A stretch of DNA of 6,008 bases from NCBI GenBank assembly GCA_947461335.1, contig CANHLB010000121.1, positions 1 through 6,008 of the forward strand, written 5' to 3'. This document shows positions 1 through 5,866 of this stretch, piece after piece. The notes below the pieces were generated by a model that did not search any database, was not told where the DNA came from, and worked only from the letters and a program-made list of their open reading frames with translations. The position numbers and the translations under genes were made by a program. The stretch comes from Burkholderiaceae bacterium. GTDB lineage: Bacteria; Pseudomonadota; Gammaproteobacteria; Burkholderiales; Burkholderiaceae. The number at the start of each line of letters is the position of its first letter. Position 1 is the first letter of the stretch.

Positions 1-213
1 AAACATGCGATGCAAACCCAATAAAGTAGAGAGTAAAGCGGTAACCCATAGAACACCTGGGGCAATTTTACGAAGCAAAGTAGCATCTGCTCCAATGCCA
101 AGTGGAAAGAGGCTCGTAACTACGACAAAGAAAAATAAGGCCGTTAATACCTCACTCTTACGGCGCATCACCAAGAGTAAATCACGGTGAATGATAGTAA
201 ATAAAGCGCTCAT
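1..213 (-). CDS. ccmB: CcmB, heme exporter membrane subunit (N-terminal part, cut by window edge)
   Basis: Only the first 71 codons are present; the gene runs off the left edge. CcmB is the integral membrane subunit of the CcmABCDE system, which handles heme for covalent attachment to periplasmic c-type cytochromes. The N-terminus is a short cytoplasmic segment rich in Arg and Lys. It is followed by a hydrophobic span (about residues 23-42) ending in the family motif LFPLGIG (35-41), then APGVLWV (51-57), which opens the second span. This arrangement and these motifs match E. coli CcmB closely. The ATG at 213-211 overlaps the ccmA stop codon as ATGA, which implies translational coupling. The rest of the protein, normally about 220 residues, is outside the window. 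Confidence 0.93.
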   Translation of the reverse strand, partial: MSALFTIIHRDLLLVMRRKSEVLTALFFFVVVTSLFPLGIGADATLLRKIAPGVLWVTALLSTLLGLHRMF

Positions 214-857
214 AAATCAAGCACCTGAAGATTTGGAAGCTTTACTTCTTGGTGACTCGTGAAAACAATCAGGCCATCGTGAGCAAGATGTTCAATCATT
301 AAATTTTGTAACTCATGCACTGCATTGAAATCTAAGGCATTCAAAGGCTCATCCAAAATCCATAAGCGAGCCTGACGAGTTGACATACGAGCCATCAAGA
401 CACGTCGTTTTTGACCAGCAGACAAACAGTTAACAGGTAAAGTCTCACGTCCACGTAAACCAAAGCGCCACAAAGCCGATAAAGCCTTCTCTGTAGATAA
501 GGCCACATTATCTAAAGCCGCATACATGAGGAGATTTTCTAAGGCAGTAAGATCTTCTTTGAGAGCATCACGATGCCCCAAAAATAGAAGTTCGCGATGA
601 TAAGAAAGTGGATCGATTGCAATGGATTTCTCGCCCCACAGTACTTGGCCAGCCTCGGGCTTTGATAAACCGGTTAGGAGGCGCAATAAACTGGTTTTAC
701 CCACTCCGTTTTCCCCGCGAACTTGCAGACAACCACCAGAAACTACGCGTAAGTTAAGGTTGGAAAATAATTGTCTTTCCCCACGCACACAACTGAGCCC
801 ACGGGCCTGGAGCACAAGTTCTGATTTACTGGAGATGGGCGAAAAATTATCTGTCAT
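210..857 (-). CDS. ccmA: CcmA, cytochrome c biogenesis ABC transporter ATP-binding protein
   Basis: This 215-residue cytoplasmic ATPase pairs with CcmB and CcmC. ATP hydrolysis drives release of holo-CcmE, the heme chaperone, during c-type cytochrome maturation. All ABC motifs are visible: Walker A GENGVGKT (48-55), signature LSAGQ (145-149), Walker B LWILDE (165-170) and the switch His in TSHQ (H202). The length is normal for CcmA (about 205-215). The LSAGQKRRV segment and the LWILDEPLNALD segment are typical of CcmA rather than of generic ABC ATPases. The ATG at 857 has no convincing Shine-Dalgarno sequence, but it is the only ATG before the conserved region; the next Met is residue 111. 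The first 15 or so residues are poorly conserved in type, so a later non-ATG start is possible. Confidence 0.95.
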   Translation of the reverse strand: MTDNFSPISSKSELVLQARGLSCVRGERQLFSNLNLRVVSGGCLQVRGENGVGKTSLLRLLTGLSKPEAGQVLWGEKSIAIDPLSYHRELLFLGHRDALKEDLTALENLLMYAALDNVALSTEKALSALWRFGLRGRETLPVNCLSAGQKRRVLMARMSTRQARLWILDEPLNALDFNAVHELQNLMIEHLAHDGLIVFTSHQEVKLPNLQVLDL

Positions 858-861
858 GAAG

Positions 862-891
862 GCTTGGGGTTTGAATCAAATCACCCCAAGC
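862..891 (-). repeat. Inverted repeat between ccmA promoter and start codon
   Basis: Nine-base arms GCTTGGGGT (883-891, minus strand) and ACCCCAAGC (862-870, minus strand) are perfectly complementary around a 12-base loop. The repeat starts directly after the -10 box and ends four bases before the ccmA ATG. It covers the likely transcription start, so it may be an operator. A shortened version (GGGGT with ACCCC) could also fold in the leader RNA just upstream of the start codon. Function is unproven. Confidence 0.5.
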
Positions 892-920
892 ATTGTCCAA
901 GAGCCCATTAGGGCTGTCAA
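892..920 (-). promoter_or_regulatory. Predicted sigma70 promoter of ccmAB
   Basis: On the minus strand a consensus -35 box TTGACA (915-920) is followed by a 17-base spacer and a -10-like GACAAT (892-897, 4 of 6 to TATAAT). Transcription would begin near 884-887, leaving a leader of about 27-30 bases before the ccmA ATG. The spacer contains the inverted repeat AGCCC-TAAT-GGGCT (902-915), which touches the -35 box. This is called from motif match and position only. Confidence 0.55.
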
Positions 921-939
921 ACAAGCAAAAGTGGATTCT

Positions 940-953
940 AGAGAATATTCTCT
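940..953. repeat. 14-bp perfect palindrome upstream of ccmA promoter
   Basis: AGAGAATATTCTCT reads the same on both strands. It lies about 20 bases upstream of the predicted -35 box of ccmA, where an activator or repressor dimer could bind. It has no T-tract that would make it a terminator. It may equally be chance in A+T-rich intergenic DNA. Confidence 0.35.
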
Positions 954-960
954 TTTAATT

Positions 961-987
961 CAGACGCTTAGCAAATTATAAGCGCTG
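961..987 (-). terminator. Possible hairpin downstream of the Bug gene (weak terminator candidate)
   Basis: On the minus strand CAG-CGCTTA and TAAGCG-T-CTG pair as nine base pairs with one bulged T around an 8-base loop. The hairpin starts 32 bases after the stop codon of the Bug gene. No run of T follows it, so it is not a standard intrinsic terminator; it could be a transcript 3'-end stem or a Rho-assisted site. The loop strand also contains TATAAT (975-980), a possible extra -10 box for ccmA, but I see no matching -35 box. Confidence 0.3.
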
Positions 988-1018
988 TCAGATAGAACTG
1001 CTCCATTGCTAGAGAACC

Positions 1019-1990
1019 CTATTCTGGCCTGATGCCTGCGCTTTGAATGATCTTTCCCCAGCGTAGTGACTCTTTCTTCTGAAATGCACCAAATGCCTCA
1101 GGGCTCATGGCGTAATACTTAGCCCCCTCTGACTCTAGCTTTTTCTGTACCGCGGGCTGCTGCATGATTTTGCTTACATCGGCATGTAGCTTCTTCACTA
1201 TAGCTGGAGGAGTTCCAACTGGAGCAAATAAGCCAATCCAATTTTTGACATCAAATCCAGGTAGTGTTTCGCTAATACTAGGTAAATCTGGCATCGATGG
1301 ATCCCTATTTGCTCCAGTAACTGCTAAACCCCTTAACTTATCACTCTTCACATAGGGAAGAATCGTAGGCATCGTAGCAAACATCACTTGAGTTTGGCCG
1401 CCAATTAAATCAGTAATAGCCAGGGCATTTCCTTTGTAGGGAATATGCACCATATCAACCTTAGTAGTCATCACAAAAAGCTCTCCTGCCAAGTGGCTAG
1501 CAGTCCCAATACCACCAGAACCATAAGAAACTTTTCCAGGGTTAGCTTTCAGATAGGTAATTAACTCGCTGACATTCTTTACTGGAAGACTTGGGTTTAC
1601 TGCTAATAGACCTTCGGCATCCAACACAAAAACTACTGGAACAAAATCTTTGAGTGGATCGTAAGGCATATTTTTTACAAGATAGGGGTTCACGGCGTGC
1701 GTGCCGATACTACCCATGATTAAGGTATAGCCATCGGCTGGAGATTTCGCCACAAAATCTGCTCCAATATTTCCTCCGCCGCCTGTCTTATTTTCAACAA
1801 TCACGGGTTGGCCATAAGCTTCACTAAGACCCTGAGCAATGATGCGCGAGAAACCATCAGCAATCCCCCCCGTAGCGAATGGTGAAATGATCTTAATTTG
1901 GTGATTGGGATAATTTGTGGCCTGCGCAAAGCTAGCTTGATAACTCAGGAGACCAACGCAAAGAATAAAGGCCTGCGCAATTGCTTTCAT
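1019..1990 (-). CDS. Bug family tripartite tricarboxylate transporter receptor (TctC-like)
   Basis: This is a 323-residue periplasmic solute receptor of the Bug/TctC family, which is greatly expanded in Burkholderiales; known members bind small carboxylates and related compounds. An N-terminal signal peptide is clear, with a hydrophobic stretch at about residues 4-20 and probable cleavage in the SFAQA segment (residues 22-24). Family hallmarks follow: PFATGGIAD (37-45), VENKTGGGGNIGA (65-77), YGSGGIGTASHLAGE (156-170), HIPYKG (182-187) and GTPPA (259-263). The length is standard. The ATG at 1990 lies one base after the stop codon of the upstream gene and has GAGAG at a suitable distance, so the two are surely cotranscribed. 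No TctA or TctB membrane subunit is nearby, which is common for Bug proteins. The ligand cannot be read from the sequence. Confidence 0.93.
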   Translation of the reverse strand: MKAIAQAFILCVGLLSYQASFAQATNYPNHQIKIISPFATGGIADGFSRIIAQGLSEAYGQPVIVENKTGGGGNIGADFVAKSPADGYTLIMGSIGTHAVNPYLVKNMPYDPLKDFVPVVFVLDAEGLLAVNPSLPVKNVSELITYLKANPGKVSYGSGGIGTASHLAGELFVMTTKVDMVHIPYKGNALAITDLIGGQTQVMFATMPTILPYVKSDKLRGLAVTGANRDPSMPDLPSISETLPGFDVKNWIGLFAPVGTPPAIVKKLHADVSKIMQQPAVQKKLESEGAKYYAMSPEAFGAFQKKESLRWGKIIQSAGIRPE

Positions 1991-1991
1991 A

Positions 1992-2744
1992 TTAACTCTC
2001 AGAGGATTTGGGATGAAGTGGTGCAGCTGCTACACCTTGCACTTGATACTTTTTAATGAGTTCATTGACTAAGCCGCTACTAATGAAATCATATACGCAA
2101 GAACTTAAAAATTCAATTGACTCTAGATGAGATTTTTTGGTTGCGATTGCTTGCTGAATTCCTGTAAATTGCCCATCTAATATTCGTGATCCTGGAATTT
2201 TTTCAGCAGCAGCTATCAGACCGGTTTTTAAACCTGCCAGAGCGTCTAAATTTTCTTTAAGGAATAACTCATTGCTGGCAATAACACTATCAGCATGAAC
2301 CAATGTGGCATGTTTTAAATTGCGTTGTAGCCAAAGATCGTAAGCGCTCTTGTGAAAAGAGGCGATGCGTATGCCTGGTTGATCTACCTGAGAAATATCT
2401 ACAATAGAAGAATGCTCAGGAACCAAGTAGCTAGACTCTAGCTCTACATAAGCAGGTGTGAAGGTAACCTTTTTTGCTCGTGCCGGATCAGATCCAACCA
2501 GAGCAATGCCGCATCTTCCACTTGCAGCAGACTCTACTACCTCATCCTGTGTTTCACAGCCCAGTAATTCAAGATTCACATCTAAACGTTCAGCAATAGC
2601 GCGACAAATATCAGGAGCAATACCAGTAGGCTCGCCAGAAGAGGAGCGGCCAGTAACTAACAAAAAGTTGCCAAGATACACGGCTGCTGAAAGAATGCCC
2701 TGAGGAGCCAGCTGACTCCTCACTTCAGGCGAAATGAAATTCAC
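1992..2744 (-). CDS. Type 2 periplasmic-binding-fold protein without signal peptide (SBP_bac_3-like)
   Basis: This is a 250-residue protein resembling polar amino acid ABC-transporter substrate-binding proteins. After a short leader it enters the fold with GILSAAVYLGNFLLVTG (16-32), then PTGIAPDICRAIAERL (39-54), and a lobe-I segment SDPARAKKVTFTPAY (85-99). There, R89 sits where HisJ-type proteins have their carboxylate-binding Arg. In lobe II the DALAG stretch (167-171) has Gly where amino-acid binders usually carry the Asp that holds the alpha-amino group. No signal peptide or lipobox is present, and four unpaired-looking Cys occur (47, 63, 78, 216), so a cytoplasmic location is likely. 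The start is GTG at 2744; no in-frame ATG lies upstream before the preceding gene, and the ribosome site is weak. The gene follows the hydrolase gene by 26 bases. Its role as sensor, enzyme or carrier is unknown. Confidence 0.8.
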   Translation of the reverse strand: MNFISPEVRSQLAPQGILSAAVYLGNFLLVTGRSSSGEPTGIAPDICRAIAERLDVNLELLGCETQDEVVESAASGRCGIALVGSDPARAKKVTFTPAYVELESSYLVPEHSSIVDISQVDQPGIRIASFHKSAYDLWLQRNLKHATLVHADSVIASNELFLKENLDALAGLKTGLIAAAEKIPGSRILDGQFTGIQQAIATKKSHLESIEFLSSCVYDFISSGLVNELIKKYQVQGVAAAPLHPKSSES

Positions 2745-2770
2745 AAAAATGGTTCTAGTAAGGTGATGGC

Positions 2771-3628
2771 TTAAAACTGAACCATCTCACCCTCAGTCAT
2801 AGGAATAATCTTGATATTGCTACCTTTCATCGCCGCCTGGAATTCGGCAAGGGTACCTTTTGTCATCGGATTGGAGTTGTAATGCATTGGAATCACCATC
2901 TTTGGTTTAATCCAAGTTTTTAACGCATAAGCTGCGTCATCCGGTGCCATTGTGAAGTTGCCACCAATTGGAATCAACACTAGATCGGGCTTATAGTGCT
3001 CGGAGATAAATTTCATATCACTGAATAAACCGGTATCACCCATATGCCAAATCTTGAAACCATTTTCAAGTTCAATGATGTAACCCATTGCTTCGCCAGC
3101 AGGATGTGATTCCATCTTTTCTGTAGCAGGATTTTTCCAAACCAACAGGGAAGAGTGTTCAGCCTGCACTGCAGTGACTTTGACACCCGGCAAAGGAGTC
3201 ACGCGACCTGTTTTATTAAAGCGATGACCTAAGTCTGCTGGTAAGGCTCCTAAGGTAATCAGCGGGGTCACCATATCGGCCGGACCATATAGCTTCGTAT
3301 TATTCATCTTTGCTAAGGCTGGCGCATCACCAATATGATCGACGTGAGCATGCGTAACCAAAAGTAAATCAATTGGGCCAATAGCAGCTAAATCATTCTT
3401 AAATTGCGGTGGAGTTTTTGGCCCACCAGTAATCCATGGGTCAATCAAAATCATCTTGCCTTGAGGGGACTTAATACGAAAGCCTGCTTGACCAAGCCAT
3501 AGAAGCTCAGTTTTACCTTGCGCCCCTGCACTAGATGTAGTTTGCGCAAAAGCAAAGCTACTTGCAGCCAAAAGCATTGGTAACACCAATGCTTTAGCAA
3601 CCATTTTCTTTAACAAAATACTTCCCAT
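2771..3628 (-). CDS. Exported metallo-beta-lactamase-fold hydrolase (UPF0173-like)
   Basis: This 285-residue metal-dependent hydrolase resembles the UPF0173 group but carries an export signal. Residues 1-28 form a signal peptide: KK near the start, a hydrophobic core, and AFA before Q29. The mature part opens with ELLWLGQAGFRI (41-52) and a DPW motif (63-65). It then shows the metal-binding HAHVDH (93-98), H158, D198 in HMGDTG and H249 in MHY, so both metal sites look complete. The substrate is unknown; the fold includes lactonases, thioesterases and phosphodiesterases. The reading frame is open up to 3721, but I place the start at the ATG at 3628. GGGAG lies seven bases upstream of it, the signal peptide begins there, and the extra 31 residues are unlike any export signal. 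The gene heads a cluster with the binding-fold protein and the Bug receptor. Confidence 0.88.
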   Translation of the reverse strand: MGSILLKKMVAKALVLPMLLAASSFAFAQTTSSAGAQGKTELLWLGQAGFRIKSPQGKMILIDPWITGGPKTPPQFKNDLAAIGPIDLLLVTHAHVDHIGDAPALAKMNNTKLYGPADMVTPLITLGALPADLGHRFNKTGRVTPLPGVKVTAVQAEHSSLLVWKNPATEKMESHPAGEAMGYIIELENGFKIWHMGDTGLFSDMKFISEHYKPDLVLIPIGGNFTMAPDDAAYALKTWIKPKMVIPMHYNSNPMTKGTLAEFQAAMKGSNIKIIPMTEGEMVQF

Positions 3629-3635
3629 AATGCGT

Positions 3636-3640
3636 CTCCC
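3636..3640 (-). promoter_or_regulatory. Ribosome binding site that fixes the hydrolase start
   Basis: GGGAG on the minus strand lies seven bases before the ATG at 3628. It supports that start over the in-frame ATG at 3721 further upstream, which would add residues ahead of an otherwise perfect signal peptide. Confidence 0.75.
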
Positions 3641-3649
3641 GTGTTCTTT

Positions 3650-3677
3650 TTTATATGGATAAGAAACTATATCCCAA
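3650..3677 (-). promoter_or_regulatory. Possible promoter of the hydrolase-SBP-Bug cluster
   Basis: On the minus strand TTGGGA (3672-3677, 4 of 6 to TTGACA) is followed by 16 bases and TATAAA (3650-3655, 5 of 6 to TATAAT). The start of transcription would be near 3643, giving a leader of about 15 bases that just includes the GGGAG ribosome site. A promoter is needed in this gap because a strong terminator sits upstream, but the exact boxes are uncertain in this A+T-rich DNA. Confidence 0.35.
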
Positions 3678-3762
3678 ATTGAGATGATAAGGCTCATGTG
3701 CCTTATACGGCACTGCACCAATCATTAAATCTGAATACTTGAATTTCTTTTAGCTGCTAAAG

Positions 3763-3786
3763 AAAAAGCCCCGCACTTGCGGGGCT
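3763..3786 (-). terminator. Rho-independent terminator after the qor-like gene
   Basis: On the minus strand AGCCCCGC (3779-3786) and GCGGGGCT (3767-3774) form a perfect 8-bp G+C-rich stem around the tetraloop AAGT. TTTT and then CTTT follow at once. It begins 24 bases past the stop codon at 3810 and separates the sodC operon from the hydrolase cluster. No T-run follows on the plus strand, so it works in one direction only. Confidence 0.93.
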
Positions 3787-3809
3787 CAGACATTAGAAAT
3801 AAATACAGC

Positions 3810-4790
3810 TTATGGAATCATTACGATAGCGCCAGCCACTTTACGACTCTCTGCAGCACGGTGGGCATCAGCAGCCTGCTCTAATGGGAACTTTGCGCCA
3901 ATTTGAACTTTGATATACCCCTTAGCAATTGCCTCAAAGACTGCTTTAGCATTTTCTTGCAATAAAGCTGGAGTTGAATTGTGTGGGAAAACAGAAGGTC
4001 TAGTTAAAAATAGGCAACCCTTCTTATTCAGAATCTCTGGCTGAATCTCTGGTGCAGGACCTGAAGCTCCGCCAAACAAAGCCAGCGTTCCAAAAGGCGC
4101 AACGCAGTCTAAAGAACCAAGGAAGGTATCTTTAGCAACTGAGTCATAAACCACATTGGCTTTTTTTCCACCTGTGGCCTTAATCACTTCTTCAACCCAA
4201 TTAGGCTTTGAGTAATCTACAACTGCATCACATCCTGCCTCTTTAGCGACAGCTACTTTCGCTTGTGAGCCAACTGTACCGACCACGAATGCCCCTAGTG
4301 CTTTTGCCCATCCGGCTAAGATTTGACCAACACCACCAGCAGCAGCATGGACTAGTACGATATCTCCAGCCTTTACCTTATAGGTTTTCTGTATGAGATA
4401 TTGAGCAGTCATTGCCTTAAAGAAAACAGCTGCTGCAACTTCATCAGAAACATTACTAGGTACTGGGACTAATTTATCCGCAGCAACATTGCGAGCACTT
4501 GCGTATGCCCCGATACCTGCATTCATATACATCACACGATCACCAACTTTGAAGTTGGTGACACCTTCACCCAGAGCTTCAACAACACCAACAGCCTCAT
4601 GACCAAGGCCAGTAGGCAAATCGAGTGGGTAAACTCCTGAGCGCTGATAAACATCTATGAAATTAAAGCCAATCGCAGTTTGACGGAGTTGAATCTCGCC
4701 TTTGCCTGGTGGTGGTAATTCTTTGTCAATTAACTTGATAACCTCAGCACTACCAAGTTCAGAAAGACTAACTACTCGAGCTTTTGTCAC
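3810..4790 (-). CDS. NADPH:quinone oxidoreductase (zinc-less MDR family, QorA-like)
   Basis: This is a 326-residue cytoplasmic enzyme of the medium-chain dehydrogenase/reductase superfamily, quinone oxidoreductase branch. That branch reduces quinones or related alpha,beta-unsaturated carbonyls with NADPH. Visible signatures are the family segment NFIDVYQRSGVYP (43-55), GLGHEAVGVVEALG (61-74), GDRV (83-86), and the nucleotide-binding loop HAAAGGVG (148-155) of the Rossmann fold. No Cys-rich structural zinc loop is seen, as expected for this branch. The length matches E. coli QorA (327). The start is GTG at 4790: AAGGT lies five bases upstream, and an in-frame TGA just before it rules out a longer version. 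The gene is third in the sodC operon, 35 bases after the DUF2452 gene, and is followed by a strong terminator. The true substrate is unknown. Confidence 0.92.
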   Translation of the reverse strand: MTKARVVSLSELGSAEVIKLIDKELPPPGKGEIQLRQTAIGFNFIDVYQRSGVYPLDLPTGLGHEAVGVVEALGEGVTNFKVGDRVMYMNAGIGAYASARNVAADKLVPVPSNVSDEVAAAVFFKAMTAQYLIQKTYKVKAGDIVLVHAAAGGVGQILAGWAKALGAFVVGTVGSQAKVAVAKEAGCDAVVDYSKPNWVEEVIKATGGKKANVVYDSVAKDTFLGSLDCVAPFGTLALFGGASGPAPEIQPEILNKKGCLFLTRPSVFPHNSTPALLQENAKAVFEAIAKGYIKVQIGAKFPLEQAADAHRAAESRKVAGAIVMIP

Positions 4791-4795
4791 ATGTC

Positions 4796-4800
4796 ACCTT
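4796..4800 (-). promoter_or_regulatory. Ribosome binding site supporting the GTG start of the qor-like gene
   Basis: AAGGT on the minus strand lies five bases before GTG at 4790. The frame is closed by TGA two codons upstream (4794-4796), so GTG is the first possible start. Confidence 0.65.
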
Positions 4801-4825
4801 GTTTATTATTATTGAAAGAAAATGA

Positions 4826-5266
4826 TCATACAGTAAGGGCAGGATTATCTTCTTCGATCACAGCCCAGGTACTATCTCCCAACTTTTTTACTGCCATAGA
4901 GTAAGTCCAGCCATCTGGAATTCCACAACTCCAATCTTTGGGGCCATTCTGAATTAAGAGATTGATAGAGTTTCTAGTGTCGTAGTACAGGTGATAGATT
5001 TTTCCATGGATAGGATTAAAACCAAATTTAGCACTATGCACCATTTCAGTTGCGTCAAGTCTAGCTTGTAAGGCGCGGGCTTGCTTCATCAATACTTCAG
5101 CTTGCTCCATGATGCGCTCATATTCCAGTTTGGCATTTTGACGCGCTACATTGACCGCCTTATCTTTTTCTTCAACTACCTTAATAGGTGCAAAAACAGG
5201 GGCTCCAACTTCCATTGGATATTCAATCCCAGCGTGCCTTGCTGGGTCGGTATCTTCAATTCTCAT
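4826..5266 (-). CDS. DUF2452 domain protein of unknown function
   Basis: This is a 146-residue soluble protein with no signal peptide or membrane segment. I recognise the DUF2452 layout: an N-terminal YPMEVGAPVFAP (16-27), then a highly charged helix (about 33-78) with heptad-like spacing that probably forms a coiled coil. A conserved block follows: FGFNPIHGKIYHLY (81-94), GPKDW (108-112) and a final LGDSTW (129-134). The biochemical role of the family is not known to me. ATG at 5266 is preceded by AGGGG five bases upstream (5272-5276). The gene sits 30 bases after sodC and 35 bases before the qor-like gene with no terminator between, so it is probably part of one transcript. That hints at a link with redox or stress physiology, but only by association. 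Confidence 0.82.
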   Translation of the reverse strand: MRIEDTDPARHAGIEYPMEVGAPVFAPIKVVEEKDKAVNVARQNAKLEYERIMEQAEVLMKQARALQARLDATEMVHSAKFGFNPIHGKIYHLYYDTRNSINLLIQNGPKDWSCGIPDGWTYSMAVKKLGDSTWAVIEEDNPALTV

Positions 5267-5296
5267 TTAAACCCCTGCAGCCCTTTAATAGATAAG

Positions 5297-5830
5297 TTAC
5301 TTAATCAAGCCACAAGCAATACGCGGACCTGAATTTCCTGCAGGCTGAGATTTGTAATCATCTGGGTCGCGATGCACAACAACAGAGCGGCCTACAATTC
5401 CAGATGGTCCTGTATTTACAGTAAAGCCATGAAGCTTAGCTGAATAAGTTGCATTGCCATTAGCATCTGACTTGATATTAGGCATATCACCAGCATGACT
5501 CATACCACTATTTGGCATGCCATGATCTTTAGTCGCAGGATTGAAGTGAGGGCCTGCACTAGTAGCATCAGCTGAGGAGCAATCTCCTTTTTCATGTACA
5601 TGAAATCCCTGCTCTGCATTTGGTTTTAAACCAGAGAATTTTCCAGTGACTAATACGTCATTGCCCTGCCAAACAAAATTGACTTCACCTTTGGCGTTTG
5701 AACCAGATTTAGAGACCAAAGTAGCGCTAGCTTTTTGGCCAGTTCCCTGCTCCATCGATTGACAAGCAACCAGCGCTAATAAACCAAGTCCTGATAGAGC
5801 AACTGTAACCTTCTTTAACTTTGTATTCAT
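5297..5830 (-). CDS. sodC: Cu/Zn superoxide dismutase, periplasmic lipoprotein
   Basis: This 177-residue SodC converts superoxide to hydrogen peroxide and oxygen outside the cytoplasm. The N-terminus is a lipoprotein signal: charged start, hydrophobic core and lipobox LVAC with the lipidated Cys at 23. Gln follows it, so outer-membrane sorting is expected. All metal ligands are present: copper H77, H79 (in GFHVHE) and H153, bridging H95 (in GPHFNP), and zinc H103, H112 and D115. The disulfide pair is C84 and C173, and the active-site Arg is R170 in the C-terminal GPRIACG block. The enzyme therefore looks intact and of normal length for bacterial periplasmic forms. ATG at 5830 has a strong AGGAG five bases upstream (5836-5840). 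It is the first gene of the sodC, DUF2452, qor-like unit. Confidence 0.96.
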   Translation of the reverse strand: MNTKLKKVTVALSGLGLLALVACQSMEQGTGQKASATLVSKSGSNAKGEVNFVWQGNDVLVTGKFSGLKPNAEQGFHVHEKGDCSSADATSAGPHFNPATKDHGMPNSGMSHAGDMPNIKSDANGNATYSAKLHGFTVNTGPSGIVGRSVVVHRDPDDYKSQPAGNSGPRIACGLIK

Positions 5831-5866
5831 TTCGTCTCCTAGGGGTTTTTATTAATTAATTGGATG

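Noticed and set aside
5..190. Plus-strand open frame of 61 codons at the left edge
   Set aside because: It is the antisense of ccmB, whose protein matches its family along the whole available length.
902..915. MerR-type operator in the ccmA promoter spacer
   Set aside because: The inverted repeat is real, but MerR-type promoters need a stretched 19-20 base spacer, and here the spacer is the normal 17.
622..981. Plus-strand open frame of 119 codons across the ccmA start and its promoter region
   Set aside because: It is antisense to the well-supported N-terminal half of ccmA, has no ribosome site, and its predicted protein has no recognisable pattern (many Pro, Arg and Ser from reverse reading).
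1164..1355. Plus-strand open frame of 63 codons inside the Bug gene
   Set aside because: It is the reverse complement of conserved Bug sequence; nothing supports an independent gene.
2458..2703. Plus-strand open frame of 81 codons inside the binding-fold gene
   Set aside because: It is antisense to conserved lobe-I sequence of the binding-fold protein and has no supporting signals.
3698..3713. Small hairpin GTGCC-TTATAC-GGCAC upstream of the hydrolase gene
   Set aside because: It has only five base pairs and no T-tract, and there is no position that would matter for a promoter or start codon; it is likely chance.
5081..5332. Plus-strand open frame of 83 codons over the DUF2452 start and the end of sodC
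   Set aside because: It is antisense to two supported genes and lacks a ribosome site or any familiar motif.
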